Shown here piece after piece: positions 1-6,356 of a stretch of DNA of 10,219 bases. Both the position numbers and the translations under genes were made by a program. A model generated the notes under the pieces. That model was given only the letters and a program-made list of their open reading frames with translations. It ran no database searches and was not told the origin of the DNA. Source of the DNA: CAZEFK01 sp964511405 (GTDB lineage Bacteria > Pseudomonadota > Alphaproteobacteria > Elsterales > Elsteraceae); the NCBI GenBank assembly GCA_964511405.1, contig CAZEFK010000236.1:1-10219 (forward strand), written 5' to 3'. The stretch's first letter is position 1; every line of letters begins with the position of its first letter.

Positions 1-1361
1 ACCGCGCCGCCGCCATCGCCGCCGGCGCCTGGCGGGCGTGGAACGCCCTGGGCACCGCGCGCGCCGACCGGCTCGAGCGCTGGGCCGACCGCCTGGAGGC
101 CGACCGCGCGGCACTGCTGGCGCTGCTGGTGCGCGAGGCCGGCAAGACCGTGGCCGATGCCGTGGCCGAACTGCGCGAGGCCGCCGATTTCTGCCGCTAT
201 TACGCGGCCCGCGCCCGCGACCAGGTCGGCCCGAACCGGCTGCCGGGCCCGACCGGCGAGGAGAACAGCCTGGCCCTGTCCGGCCGCGGCGTGTTCTTGT
301 GCATCAGCCCGTGGAATTTTCCGCTGGCGATCTTCACCGGCCAGGTCGCCGCCGCCCTGGCCGCCGGCAACGCCGTGCTGGCCAAGCCGGCACCGCAGAC
401 GCCGCTGGTGGCGGCGCGCGCCGTGGCCCTGGCGCACGAGGCCGGAGTGCCGCCCGAGGTGCTGCAGCTGCTGCCCGGCGGCCCGGCGCTGGGGGCGGCG
501 CTGGTCAAGGACCGGCGCGTGGCCGGCGTCGCCTTCACCGGCTCGACCGCTTCAGGGCGCGCCATCAACCGGGCGCTGGCCGAGCGCGACGGCCCGATCC
601 TGCCGCTGATCGCCGAAACCGGCGGCCAGAACGCCCTGATCGTCGACTCGACCGCCCTGCCCGAGCAGGTGGTAGCCGACACCATCGACAGCGCGTTCCG
701 CAGCGCCGGCCAGCGCTGCTCGGCCGCCCGCGTGCTGTTCGTAGCCGACGGCATCGCCGACAAGGTGCTGACCATGCTGGCCGGCGCGGCGAGCGTGCTG
801 GCGGTGGGCGACCCGATGAAGCTGGACACCGACGTCGGCCCGGTGATCGACGAGCAGGCCGCCAAGAAGCTGGCCGAGCATGCCGAGCGCATCGTGCGCG
901 AGGGCAAGCTGCTGTTCCGCCTGCCCCTGGGTGCCCAGCACGTGGCCGGCAGCTTCTTCGCCCCCATGGCGGTCGAGATCGACCGCCTGGACCGCCTGAC
1001 CGGGGAAGTGTTCGGCCCGATCCTGCATGTCATCCGCTACCGCCCCGACCGCCTGGACCAGGTGCTGGACGCCGTGGAAGCCACCGGCTTCGGCCTGACC
1101 CTTGGCATCCACAGCCGCATCGGCCGCACCGCCGAGGAGATCCACCGGCGGCTGGAGGTCGGCAACACCTACGTCAACCGCAACATGATCGGCGCGGTGG
1201 TGGGCGTGCAGCCGTTCGGGGGGAGCGGGTTGTCGGGGACGGGGCCGAAAGCCGGCGGGCCGCATTACCTGGCGCGGTTCGCGCATGAGAAGACGCTGAC
1301 GGTCAACACGGCCGCGGCAGGCGGGAATGCGGCGCTGTTGGGGTTGGCGGGGGAGGGGTAG
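1..1361 (+). CDS. putA: Bifunctional proline dehydrogenase/P5C dehydrogenase PutA, C-terminal part (5' truncated by window)
   Basis: This is the L-glutamate-gamma-semialdehyde (P5C) dehydrogenase half of PutA, which oxidises P5C to glutamate with NAD in proline catabolism. The frame is open from the left edge (first full codon at 3) to a TAG at 1359-1361, giving 452 visible residues; the proline dehydrogenase domain must lie further left. Seen in sequence: an arginine-rich helix leading to VREAGKT and DFCRYYA, the aldehyde dehydrogenase Rossmann segment SPWNFPLAIFTGQ, the general-base Glu in AETGGQN (visible residue 205), the catalytic Cys in SAGQRCSA (residue 239) and a late PFGGSGLSGTGPKAGGP. 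AGQRCSA and DFCRYYA are typical of PutA, whereas stand-alone RocA/PruA enzymes usually read GQKCSA. The protein ends about 20 residues after the aldehyde dehydrogenase fold, as in short PutA forms without a C-terminal extra domain. Codon use is strongly GC-rich, as in a native gene. A stand-alone P5C dehydrogenase is less likely but cannot be excluded without the left side. Confidence 0.93.
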   Translation, partial: RAAAIAAGAWRAWNALGTARADRLERWADRLEADRAALLALLVREAGKTVADAVAELREAADFCRYYAARARDQVGPNRLPGPTGEENSLALSGRGVFLCISPWNFPLAIFTGQVAAALAAGNAVLAKPAPQTPLVAARAVALAHEAGVPPEVLQLLPGGPALGAALVKDRRVAGVAFTGSTASGRAINRALAERDGPILPLIAETGGQNALIVDSTALPEQVVADTIDSAFRSAGQRCSAARVLFVADGIADKVLTMLAGAASVLAVGDPMKLDTDVGPVIDEQAAKKLAEHAERIVREGKLLFRLPLGAQHVAGSFFAPMAVEIDRLDRLTGEVFGPILHVIRYRPDRLDQVLDAVEATGFGLTLGIHSRIGRTAEEIHRRLEVGNTYVNRNMIGAVVGVQPFGGSGLSGTGPKAGGPHYLARFAHEKTLTVNTAAAGGNAALLGLAGEG

Positions 1362-1546
1362 GGGCGAGAAGATCAGTTAGCGGCGGGTGTTTAATGCTGG
1401 GGGGCGATTACTCTCGCTAAAACGAATAGAGAGCACTCCTTGGGATCTCTAAATTTAAAATGTCTTGAGAGGACAATATGCATTACAACTCATATGGAAG
1501 TCCAATAGCATCTTTGTTGCAGGGTCATTGAGAGGGCCGCTCATAA
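1362..1546. other. Convergent intergenic region where base composition drops
   Basis: These 185 bp lie between the putA stop and the stop of the convergent lipoprotein gene. The first 40 bases or so are still G-rich, after which the sequence turns AT-rich (for example AAATTTAAAA at 1451-1460). No open frame, tRNA or clear strong terminator was seen for putA. A weak hairpin, CTCTC at about 1413 with GAGAG at about 1431, could form on either strand. The switch in composition at about 1400 marks the left edge of the AT-rich patch. Confidence 0.5.
1451..1475 (-). terminator. Weak candidate terminator for the lipoprotein gene
   Basis: Read on the minus strand, TGTC (1475-1472) can pair with GACA (1464-1461) around a 7-base loop, followed directly by TTTTAAATTT. 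It lies about 70 bp past the lipoprotein gene stop. The stem is only 4 bp, so this is a tentative call based on the T-run more than on the stem. Confidence 0.22.
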
Positions 1547-2257
1547 CTATTTATCCTTCTGAGACAAAGTAAAACCGCGAACAACACCATCACCCAGGAT
1601 CTCCAATTCCAAGGTTGAAGAGTATTTGTTTCCGGAAATCTCAAACGTGATATCGGAGTTTCCAAGCCGATGTGTGGGAGGGCGGATTACTATGTTTCTT
1701 CCGTGTGGTGGAGGTTGTTGGCCGAATATAGGAGTAATTCTTGCGGGACTCCCAAAAATATTCATGACCATGTCGACAGAAATATAACACAATGGTTCGT
1801 TATAGAGAAATTCCGTAGTGACTACTATGCTCCGTCGGCGTTTGTGTTCTTTAGAGATTTCCTTCCTCCAAGAATATACCGCGCTGGAGTCATTGCATGA
1901 CCACTCTTTGCCCTCCGACGTATCGTTGCTGCTCGGACTGAGCTCTAGATATTTTATTAATTCACTATCTTCAATTCTATTTATCGAAACATCTCCAAAG
2001 ACTAAATGGATATTAACATTGGAAGGGAATTCTTCTTGCAACAACACTCCATTCTCTATAATATCGTGCAGTTTGTAGAAAAAATCCTCTAAGCCGATCG
2101 GCTTGGAACGCATAGTCCACTCCTGTCCGCCAGTTTTCGCGCCAACGCACGCGATGATAGGAATAGTAAATACGAATGGAATTAGCGCCGCCCGAACAGA
2201 TCGGCCGTTTTTCCTGGCGATGTCGATCATATCTTTGCGGTTACGATGAGCGTCCAT
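1547..2257 (-). CDS. Orphan AT-rich gene, probable secreted lipoprotein of unknown function
   Basis: I do not recognise this protein. From the ATG at 2257 it is 236 residues. After an arginine/lysine-rich start comes a hydrophobic stretch, ALIPFVFTIPIIAC, whose end (I-I-A-C) fits a lipobox, so the likely mature protein starts at that Cys and is membrane-anchored in the envelope. The remainder is polar with mixed beta-like segments (VNIHLVFGDVSINRI, RSIVVTTEFLYNE, SDITFEISGNKYSSTLELEI) and a KEHKRRR basic patch; no enzymatic motif was seen. Start choice is open. The frame extends to an ATG at 2320 through a repeated 11-residue segment (SRGATDSHRNR, then SRGAMDAHRNR) encoded by a DNA tandem repeat. 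The ATG at 2257 has GGAG about 10 bases upstream, and the ATG at 2230 gives the most compact signal peptide but has no clear Shine-Dalgarno sequence. Base composition is far more AT-rich than every neighbour, which suggests recent transfer. The gene is convergent with putA and downstream of the toxin-antitoxin operon on the same strand. Confidence 0.6.
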   Translation of the reverse strand: MDAHRNRKDMIDIARKNGRSVRAALIPFVFTIPIIACVGAKTGGQEWTMRSKPIGLEDFFYKLHDIIENGVLLQEEFPSNVNIHLVFGDVSINRIEDSELIKYLELSPSSNDTSEGKEWSCNDSSAVYSWRKEISKEHKRRRSIVVTTEFLYNEPLCYISVDMVMNIFGSPARITPIFGQQPPPHGRNIVIRPPTHRLGNSDITFEISGNKYSSTLELEILGDGVVRGFTLSQKDK

Positions 2258-2303
2258 CGCTCCACGACTCCGGTTACGGTGAGAGTCCGTCGCTCCACGA
2301 CTC
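2238..2303. repeat. 33-bp tandem repeat, two adjacent copies
   Basis: Copies at 2238-2270 and 2271-2303 abut exactly and match at 30 of 33 positions. Both begin CGGTTACG and end TCGCTCCACGACTC. The differences are at unit positions 9, 14 and 19. The unit is a multiple of three, so on the minus strand it encodes two in-frame 11-residue copies (SRGATDSHRNR and SRGAMDAHRNR) if translation of the lipoprotein gene begins upstream. The copy nearest the gene contains the ATG at 2257, which is ACG in the other copy, so the repeat may carry the start region rather than be coding. Confidence 0.85.
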
Positions 2304-2323
2304 GCTCTTTCACCGAGCATTCC

Positions 2324-2357
2324 GAGTTACGGAGTTACGGTGACACGAGTTACGGTG
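2324..2357. repeat. Cluster of GAGTTACG direct repeats
   Basis: GAGTTACGG occurs at 2324 and 2332 in tandem 8-bp phase and again at 2347. With the two CGGTTACG copies that open the adjacent 33-bp units, GTTACG appears five times between 2240 and 2354. This looks like the degenerate outer part of the same array, ending just before the GC-rich sequence at 2365. No enzyme or integration site is visible beside it. Confidence 0.6.
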
Positions 2358-2391
2358 CGTAAAACTCGGCGGCGGGCATCAGCAGGCCGCC
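2358..2391 (-). terminator. Candidate rho-independent terminator of the toxin-antitoxin operon
   Basis: On the minus strand GGCGGC (2391-2386) pairs with GCCGCC (2373-2368) around a 12-base loop, followed by GAGTTTTACG. It lies about 48 bp after the antitoxin stop. The stem is GC-rich, but the loop is long and the T-run is only four bases, so confidence is limited. Confidence 0.35.
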
Positions 2392-2438
2392 AATGAGGAG
2401 ACAACCCGTTGTCCAGTCCATGCGCGACTCGGCCCGCC

Positions 2439-2762
2439 CTACGCCGCGTCCACGGCATGGGCCTGCAACTCAACGCCCAGCCGTTTCCGAATCGCACCGA
2501 TGATAGCGGCGAGGTTGTCCATCGTCGGGTTCCCATATTGCGACAGCATGCGGTGCAGGCTCTTCGCCGGCTTCGCCGTTTCGGCTGCCAGGGCCTCGAA
2601 CCCGACCGTCGCGTTCACCAGGTCGCGCAGGACCAGGCGGGCCGTGTCCGGTTCGCCGTTGAGGAACAGCGTGGCGGCCTCATCGAGCAGCGCCTTGGCG
2701 AAGTCGGGGTCGCGCCGGATCCGCTCGGCAATGGTCTGCTTGTAGCGGCGTGTCAGAGGCAT
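2439..2762 (-). CDS. Type II antitoxin, helix-turn-helix, HI1420-like addiction module antidote
   Basis: This 107-residue protein is the likely antitoxin and DNA-binding repressor of the toxin gene before it. The N-terminal half (residues 5-50) is charged and helical (YKQTIAERIRRDPDFAKALLDEA). The C-terminal half (about 53-98) reads as a helix-turn-helix: GFEALAAETAKPAKSLHRML followed by SQYGNPTMDNLAAIIGAIRKRLGVEL. The pattern LS..GNPT....L..I....G..L is characteristic of the HI1420 antidote family (TIGR02684). The start ATG at 2762 is 4 bases after the toxin TAA, and GAGAGG lies 7 bases before it inside the end of the toxin gene, so the two are probably co-transcribed and translationally coupled. 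The toxin-first order resembles higBA. By family, the antitoxin should bind and block the toxin and repress the operon through the inverted repeat at 3123-3140. Confidence 0.82.
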   Translation of the reverse strand: MPLTRRYKQTIAERIRRDPDFAKALLDEAATLFLNGEPDTARLVLRDLVNATVGFEALAAETAKPAKSLHRMLSQYGNPTMDNLAAIIGAIRKRLGVELQAHAVDAA

Positions 2763-2766
2763 CGGA

Positions 2767-3111
2767 TTACCTCTCGCCGGTCGGCTTCGCGGCCGCCGTC
2801 TTGCGGGCCTTGTATTCTGCCCAAAGCGTCGTCGCTCGCTCGATGTCGGCCTGCTGGCGCTGCTTGGTGCCGCCGCCGAGCAGGATGATCAGCCTGTCGC
2901 CATCCCGCCCGAGGTAGATCCGGTAGCCCGGTCCCCAGTCGATCCGGAGCTCGCCGATCGTGCCGATCCATTTCACCCTCGACAGGTTGCCGAGCTCAAG
3001 GCGAACCACGGCGGTCGCAACCTTGGCCGCGGCCGGAGCATGCAGGCTGTCGAACCAGGTCCGGTAGGGGTTCGATCCCTCGTCCCGAACATACTCGACG
3101 ACCGTCAGCAT
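2767..3111 (-). CDS. Type II toxin, RelE/HigB-like, HI1419 addiction module killer
   Basis: This 114-residue basic protein fits the HI1419 family (TIGR02683) of the RelE/ParE superfamily, thought to act as ribosome-dependent mRNA-cleaving toxins. Visible landmarks are NPYRTWFDSL (14-23), the helix AAAKVATAVVRLELGN (27-42), ELRIDWGPGYRIY (54-66), the beta-strand DRLIILLGGGTK (72-83) and the C-terminal helix QQADIERATTLWAEYKAR. The length is slightly above the roughly 100-residue norm because of a lysine-rich tail that overlaps the antitoxin Shine-Dalgarno sequence. I chose the ATG at 3111; an upstream TTG at 3132 would run through the inverted repeat. There is no Shine-Dalgarno sequence before this ATG, so translation may be leaderless or weak. 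Base composition is between the AT-rich patch and the flanking native genes. Confidence 0.85.
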   Translation of the reverse strand: MLTVVEYVRDEGSNPYRTWFDSLHAPAAAKVATAVVRLELGNLSRVKWIGTIGELRIDWGPGYRIYLGRDGDRLIILLGGGTKQRQQADIERATTLWAEYKARKTAAAKPTGER

Positions 3112-3122
3112 TAGGGATGGAT

Positions 3123-3140
3123 GGTAACGCAAACGTTACC
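3123..3140. promoter_or_regulatory. Perfect inverted repeat, likely toxin-antitoxin operator
   Basis: GGTAACG-CAAA-CGTTACC is a perfect 7-4-7 palindrome whose near end is 11 bases upstream of the toxin ATG. On the minus strand a weak -35-like TTGCGC lies just before it, and a -10-like TACCAT overlaps its downstream half with 18 bases between them. A repressor bound here would therefore block transcription. Type II antitoxins commonly autoregulate through such palindromes. The promoter boxes are weak matches; the palindrome itself is certain. Confidence 0.68.
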
Positions 3141-3217
3141 GTGGGCGCAACCGTACTCGACACGCCGCGCGATGTCCCCGGATACCCGGCCGCAGTGATG
3201 TTCGCGTCGGCCCTTCG

Positions 3218-4642
3218 TCAATCGGCCGGACCAGTCTGGGCGGCCGGTCCGATCGCCGGCCGCCGATCCAATGCGCCGCCGAGCACGGCCGCCGCGGTGA
3301 GCAGCCCGTATGCGACTGCCGAGACGGCGACGATCTGGAACAGCGTCGCAAGGCTGGCGCCGAGCCAGATCACGGCCGACCAGCCGATGAAGGCGGCGAT
3401 GATCATGCGCACGGTGCTCGCCAGAACGGGCAGCAGGACGCGCTTGGTCCCTTGGCTCGCGAAGTACAGCGCCACTCCGAGTCCGATGGCGCCATAGACC
3501 GGCGCGACGGTTCGCAAATAGAGCGCACCCAGCGATAGCACTTGGGGCGCATCGCTGAACAGGCCAAGCCAGCCATTGGGGAACACCGCGACCGCGACGC
3601 CAATCGTTTCGGTCAGGACGAAAGCGATTGCGGCGCCAATCCACGCGATTCGGCGCGCGCGGTCCGGCTGCTCCGCCCCGATATTGACGCCGACCATGGT
3701 GACGAGCGCGGTTCCGAGCCCGAATAGCGCAGGAATCAGAAGGTAATCGAGACGGGAGGCGATGCCGTACCCGGCGATCGCATCGGCGCCGAAGCGGCCA
3801 ACCGAGGCCGTCACGAACGTCACCGTAAGGTTGGCCTGAGTCGTGCCGATCGCGGACAAGAATCCGACGCCCAGCACGTCTTTGAGCAGTCGGCCCTTGA
3901 GGGGCGTGATCTTGAGCCTCAGAACGCTCTTTGACGATCGCAGATATAAGACCAGCGCCAAGGCGGCGAGCACGTAGTAGATGACCACCGCCATGGCGCC
4001 GCCGGCAACGCCCGACCGGGGAAACGGGCCCCAGCCGAAGATGAAGGCGGGCGACAGCGGAATCAGAACGACGGCGCCGACGAGGGTGATCAGCGCGGGC
4101 ACATTGACATTTCCTGCGCCGCGAAGCGCCGACGAGAGCAAGGCCGTGATCCAGAGCGGAATGGCGCCCAGGAAGATGATGCCCGAATAGGTCAGCGCCG
4201 CCGTCAGGGTGGCCCCCGATCCGCCCATCGATCGATAGAGAACGGGGCCTCCCAGCACGGCCGCGACCGTGAAGAGCAGTCCAAATGCACAGGCGAGAAC
4301 GACGGCGTGCCAGACCAATGCGTCGGCGTCGTCTCGGCGGTTGGCTCCCAGCGCCCGCGCAACGGCCGAGGCGACGCCGCCCCCGATCCCGCCGTTCGAC
4401 ATCATCTGCATGAGCATGAGAACCGGAAAGACCAACGCGACCCCGGCGAGGGCGTCGGTTCCAAGAAATCCGACGAAATAGGTTTCGGCCACGCCCACCA
4501 GCGTCTGGACCACCAGAACGACGATGGTCGGCAACGCGAGACGAAGCATCGTCGGGATGATCGGACCGGCGAGAACGCCCGACGGGGTCTGGCGGGCCGG
4601 CACCGAAGGAGCCGGGTTCGCCGCGCGAGATGGTTTGATCAT
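3218..4642 (-). CDS. MATE family multidrug efflux transporter
   Basis: This 474-residue inner-membrane protein of the multidrug and toxin extrusion family exports cationic or other compounds in exchange for Na+ or H+. There are about twelve hydrophobic segments in two MatE repeats, roughly residues 34-190 and 255-415. Typical signatures are LALPTIVVLVVQTLVGVAET (35-54) in the first helix, SSALRGAGNVNVPA (170-183), VGVNIGAEQPDRARRI (317-332) in the second repeat and YFASQGTKR (393-401). The length is normal for the family. The N-terminus carries about 25 extra polar, proline-rich residues before the first helix. The start ATG at 4642 is well supported by AAAGGAGGAGCG immediately upstream. The gene follows a small membrane protein gene by 70 bp, and that gap contains a palindrome that may be its own operator. 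GC content is lower than in the flanks (33 of 60 at 3901-3960), in keeping with acquired DNA. The substrate cannot be told from sequence. Confidence 0.93.
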   Translation of the reverse strand: MIKPSRAANPAPSVPARQTPSGVLAGPIIPTMLRLALPTIVVLVVQTLVGVAETYFVGFLGTDALAGVALVFPVLMLMQMMSNGGIGGGVASAVARALGANRRDDADALVWHAVVLACAFGLLFTVAAVLGGPVLYRSMGGSGATLTAALTYSGIIFLGAIPLWITALLSSALRGAGNVNVPALITLVGAVVLIPLSPAFIFGWGPFPRSGVAGGAMAVVIYYVLAALALVLYLRSSKSVLRLKITPLKGRLLKDVLGVGFLSAIGTTQANLTVTFVTASVGRFGADAIAGYGIASRLDYLLIPALFGLGTALVTMVGVNIGAEQPDRARRIAWIGAAIAFVLTETIGVAVAVFPNGWLGLFSDAPQVLSLGALYLRTVAPVYGAIGLGVALYFASQGTKRVLLPVLASTVRMIIAAFIGWSAVIWLGASLATLFQIVAVSAVAYGLLTAAAVLGGALDRRPAIGPAAQTGPAD

Positions 4643-4657
4643 GCGCTCCTCCTTTGC

Positions 4658-4669
4658 CTGTATATACAG
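4658..4669. promoter_or_regulatory. Palindrome upstream of the MATE gene, possible operator/promoter
   Basis: CTGTATATACAG is a perfect 12-bp palindrome 15 bases before the MATE start codon, next to the Shine-Dalgarno sequence. It overlaps a second inverted repeat, ATATA-CAGC-TATAT (4662-4675). It supplies the only good -10-like sequences on the minus strand here (TATACA within it or TATAGC just upstream), so a protein bound to it would control MATE expression. No regulator gene lies in the window. A clear -35 box was not found. Confidence 0.45.
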
Positions 4670-4712
4670 CTATATCGGCAAACATTCCCTTCCGCACCGA
4701 GGTCCGTTCGGT

Positions 4713-5198
4713 TCATGACGTCGTCCGCAGAAGTATCCTGAAGATTAGCGCGTGCGTGACCAGCAGTGGGGGCACGATCAGGGTTGGAATGTAGAAGGCT
4801 GCTCCCAGCGCTCCTGAGTCCAAGCCGACGCCGATCACGCCTTGGTAGTAGGCGAACAGCAGATCGGCAGCCCCCTCCAGGTTGAACAGCCATACGAATG
4901 CAATGGCCCATGGCGCGCGCGCCGACAATGCAAGCACAGCAATCAGGGCCAGGACGGCGGCGGCGAGGTCGCCGAATGCCGCCGGATAGGCGAATGCGGC
5001 CGACATGGTCGGCGACACTACTCCCGGCACCAGAAAGCTGAGCCCCACGAACCGGAACATGTGAGGGGCGGTCAGCAGTGTGAGGGCATCTTCTCGAGAT
5101 AAGCCTCGAAGACGCGGCCAGATGTAAAGCTGAACGATTATTCCGAAGGCAAGAAGGTTCAGTATTACACTGATCCCGATTATCGCTTTGCTGTCCAT
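4713..5198 (-). CDS. Small integral membrane protein, function unknown
   Basis: This protein has 161 residues and about five hydrophobic segments, near residues 5-27, 48-66, 73-93, 96-116 and 130-155. Between the first two is a polar loop, RLRGLSREDALTLLTAPHMFRFVGLSFL. An EG pair sits in the fourth helix (FNLEGAADLLFAYYQG). I do not recognise the family with certainty; no enzymatic or transport signature was seen. The start ATG at 5198 has AAGGAG five bases upstream. It begins 48 bp after the hydrolase gene and ends 70 bp before the MATE gene on the same strand, so it is probably co-transcribed with the hydrolase. Composition resembles the hydrolase and MATE genes. The gene is likely real, but its role is unknown. 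Confidence 0.78.
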   Translation of the reverse strand: MDSKAIIGISVILNLLAFGIIVQLYIWPRLRGLSREDALTLLTAPHMFRFVGLSFLVPGVVSPTMSAAFAYPAAFGDLAAAVLALIAVLALSARAPWAIAFVWLFNLEGAADLLFAYYQGVIGVGLDSGALGAAFYIPTLIVPPLLVTHALIFRILLRTTS

Positions 5199-5246
5199 TC
5201 ATGCTCCTTCGAGGCCAGATGCGGCCCTGCTTGTGACGCCTCCGGC

Positions 5247-6356
5247 CTACAGGCTTCGAAGGAAGTCGACCATCGCAGCGCTGACCTCCGGCGCGCGTTC
5301 CTGCTGGGTCCAATGCCCGCAGCCCGGCAGGATGACCGGAGGCCGGAGCTTGGGCACCAGGGCCGACTGCTTGTCGATGTCCGCAGAATAGGCGGCGCCG
5401 ACGAAATCGCGGTCGCCCACCAGGTAGAGCGCGGGAAGCGCGAGCTTTGCTCCCGCGAACGGGGCCAGCAGCTCCCAGCCGCGATCGATGGTGCGCCACC
5501 AGGCGAACGCGCCGGCGAGCCCGCTCCGCGTGAATTCCCGGACATAGACATCGATGTCGGCCTCGGTGACCCAGGCCGGCAAGGACGCCGGATCGGCCAA
5601 GCCGGCGCCCTTCCGCGGCACCATCCCGGCCGGAAACCCGCCGCCCGCGGCGGCCGGCCGGTCGCCGGAGAGCGTGTGGAACTGCGACCGGAAGGTGCGG
5701 CGGAGATCGCGCCCGAGCGCCGCCTCCGCCTCGGCGGTCTGCAGGAACAGCGGATAGAACACCGCGTCCTCGGTCCGCGGCATCAGCGTCGTCGGCGGCC
5801 CGGCATCACCAAATCCGCGCGCGCGGAACGGCGGGCTGAGCGCAATCACGGCGCGAAACAGGTCGGGGCGCAGAAGCGCCGCCTGCCATGCGATCACGGC
5901 GCCGATGTCGTGGCCGGCAATCACCGCTTGCTCGGCACCCAGAGCACCGACGAGACCCACGATGTCCCCGATATTATCGAGGATCGTATACTTCTCCACC
6001 GCATTCGGGCGGTCGCTCTGCCCATAGCCGCGCAAATCGGGGGCCACGGCACGAAATCCCGCCTTGGCCAGCGCCGGGAGCTGATGACGCCAGGAATACC
6101 AGCATTCCGGAAAGCCGTGGCAGAGGATGACGAGCGGGCCTTCTCCCTGCTCGGCCACGTGCACGCGGATGCCGTTGGTCTCGACCAGGCGATGCGTCAC
6201 CGTGGGCATCGCCGGATCGACCCACGGTGCCGGCCCCTGACCAGCGCCGCTGGATCCTGATGTCGCCGCCTTGAGCGGCTTTGCCAAAACGGCGCCGATG
6301 GTGACCGCGCTCATCGCTCCGACCATCTGGCGTCGAGAAAACGTCGTCTCTTGCAC
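5247..6356 (-). CDS. Alpha/beta hydrolase, epoxide-hydrolase-like, with Tat export signal
   Basis: This 369-residue hydrolase starts with a GTG at 6356, supported by AAGGAG 7 bases upstream. The N-terminus TFSRRQMVGAMSAVTIGAVLAKPLKA is a twin-arginine signal with an AKA-like cleavage region near residue 30, so it is probably exported folded to the periplasm. The core follows the epoxide hydrolase/haloalkane dehalogenase pattern: oxyanion motif HGFPE (80-84), LRGYGQSDRP (108-117), nucleophile Asp150 in GHDIG, acid Asp317 in VGDRDFV and His348 in GCGHW. Asp rather than Ser at the nucleophile argues for an epoxide hydrolase or dehalogenase and against an esterase. In the cap, one lid Tyr appears kept (Tyr201 in FYPLFLQ), but the second is Trp287 in AWWRTID where soluble epoxide hydrolases read WYRN. 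The substrate is therefore uncertain. It is the first gene of the hydrolase, membrane protein, MATE row. Confidence 0.88.
   Translation of the reverse strand: MQETTFSRRQMVGAMSAVTIGAVLAKPLKAATSGSSGAGQGPAPWVDPAMPTVTHRLVETNGIRVHVAEQGEGPLVILCHGFPECWYSWRHQLPALAKAGFRAVAPDLRGYGQSDRPNAVEKYTILDNIGDIVGLVGALGAEQAVIAGHDIGAVIAWQAALLRPDLFRAVIALSPPFRARGFGDAGPPTTLMPRTEDAVFYPLFLQTAEAEAALGRDLRRTFRSQFHTLSGDRPAAAGGGFPAGMVPRKGAGLADPASLPAWVTEADIDVYVREFTRSGLAGAFAWWRTIDRGWELLAPFAGAKLALPALYLVGDRDFVGAAYSADIDKQSALVPKLRPPVILPGCGHWTQQERAPEVSAAMVDFLRSL

Noticed and set aside
200..1286. Minus-strand frames opposite putA
   Set aside because: The plus-strand frame has the full set of aldehyde dehydrogenase motifs; the antisense frames have none.
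1670..2078. Two short plus-strand frames inside the AT-rich patch
   Set aside because: They lack Shine-Dalgarno sequences and family resemblance and lie opposite the lipoprotein gene, which has a coherent signal peptide.
2238..2357. CRISPR array
   Set aside because: The 33-bp units abut with no spacers, there are only two full copies, and no cas gene is present.
4658..4669. SOS (LexA) box, because of CTGT...ACAG
   Set aside because: The LexA box of enterobacteria needs CTG-N10-CAG (16 bp), while here the arms are only 12 bp in total. Alphaproteobacterial LexA uses a different direct-repeat type site.
3111..4697. A 528-residue minus-strand frame overlapping the MATE gene
   Set aside because: It is Arg-rich and has no membrane segments, whereas the alternative frame is a textbook MATE protein with a strong Shine-Dalgarno sequence.
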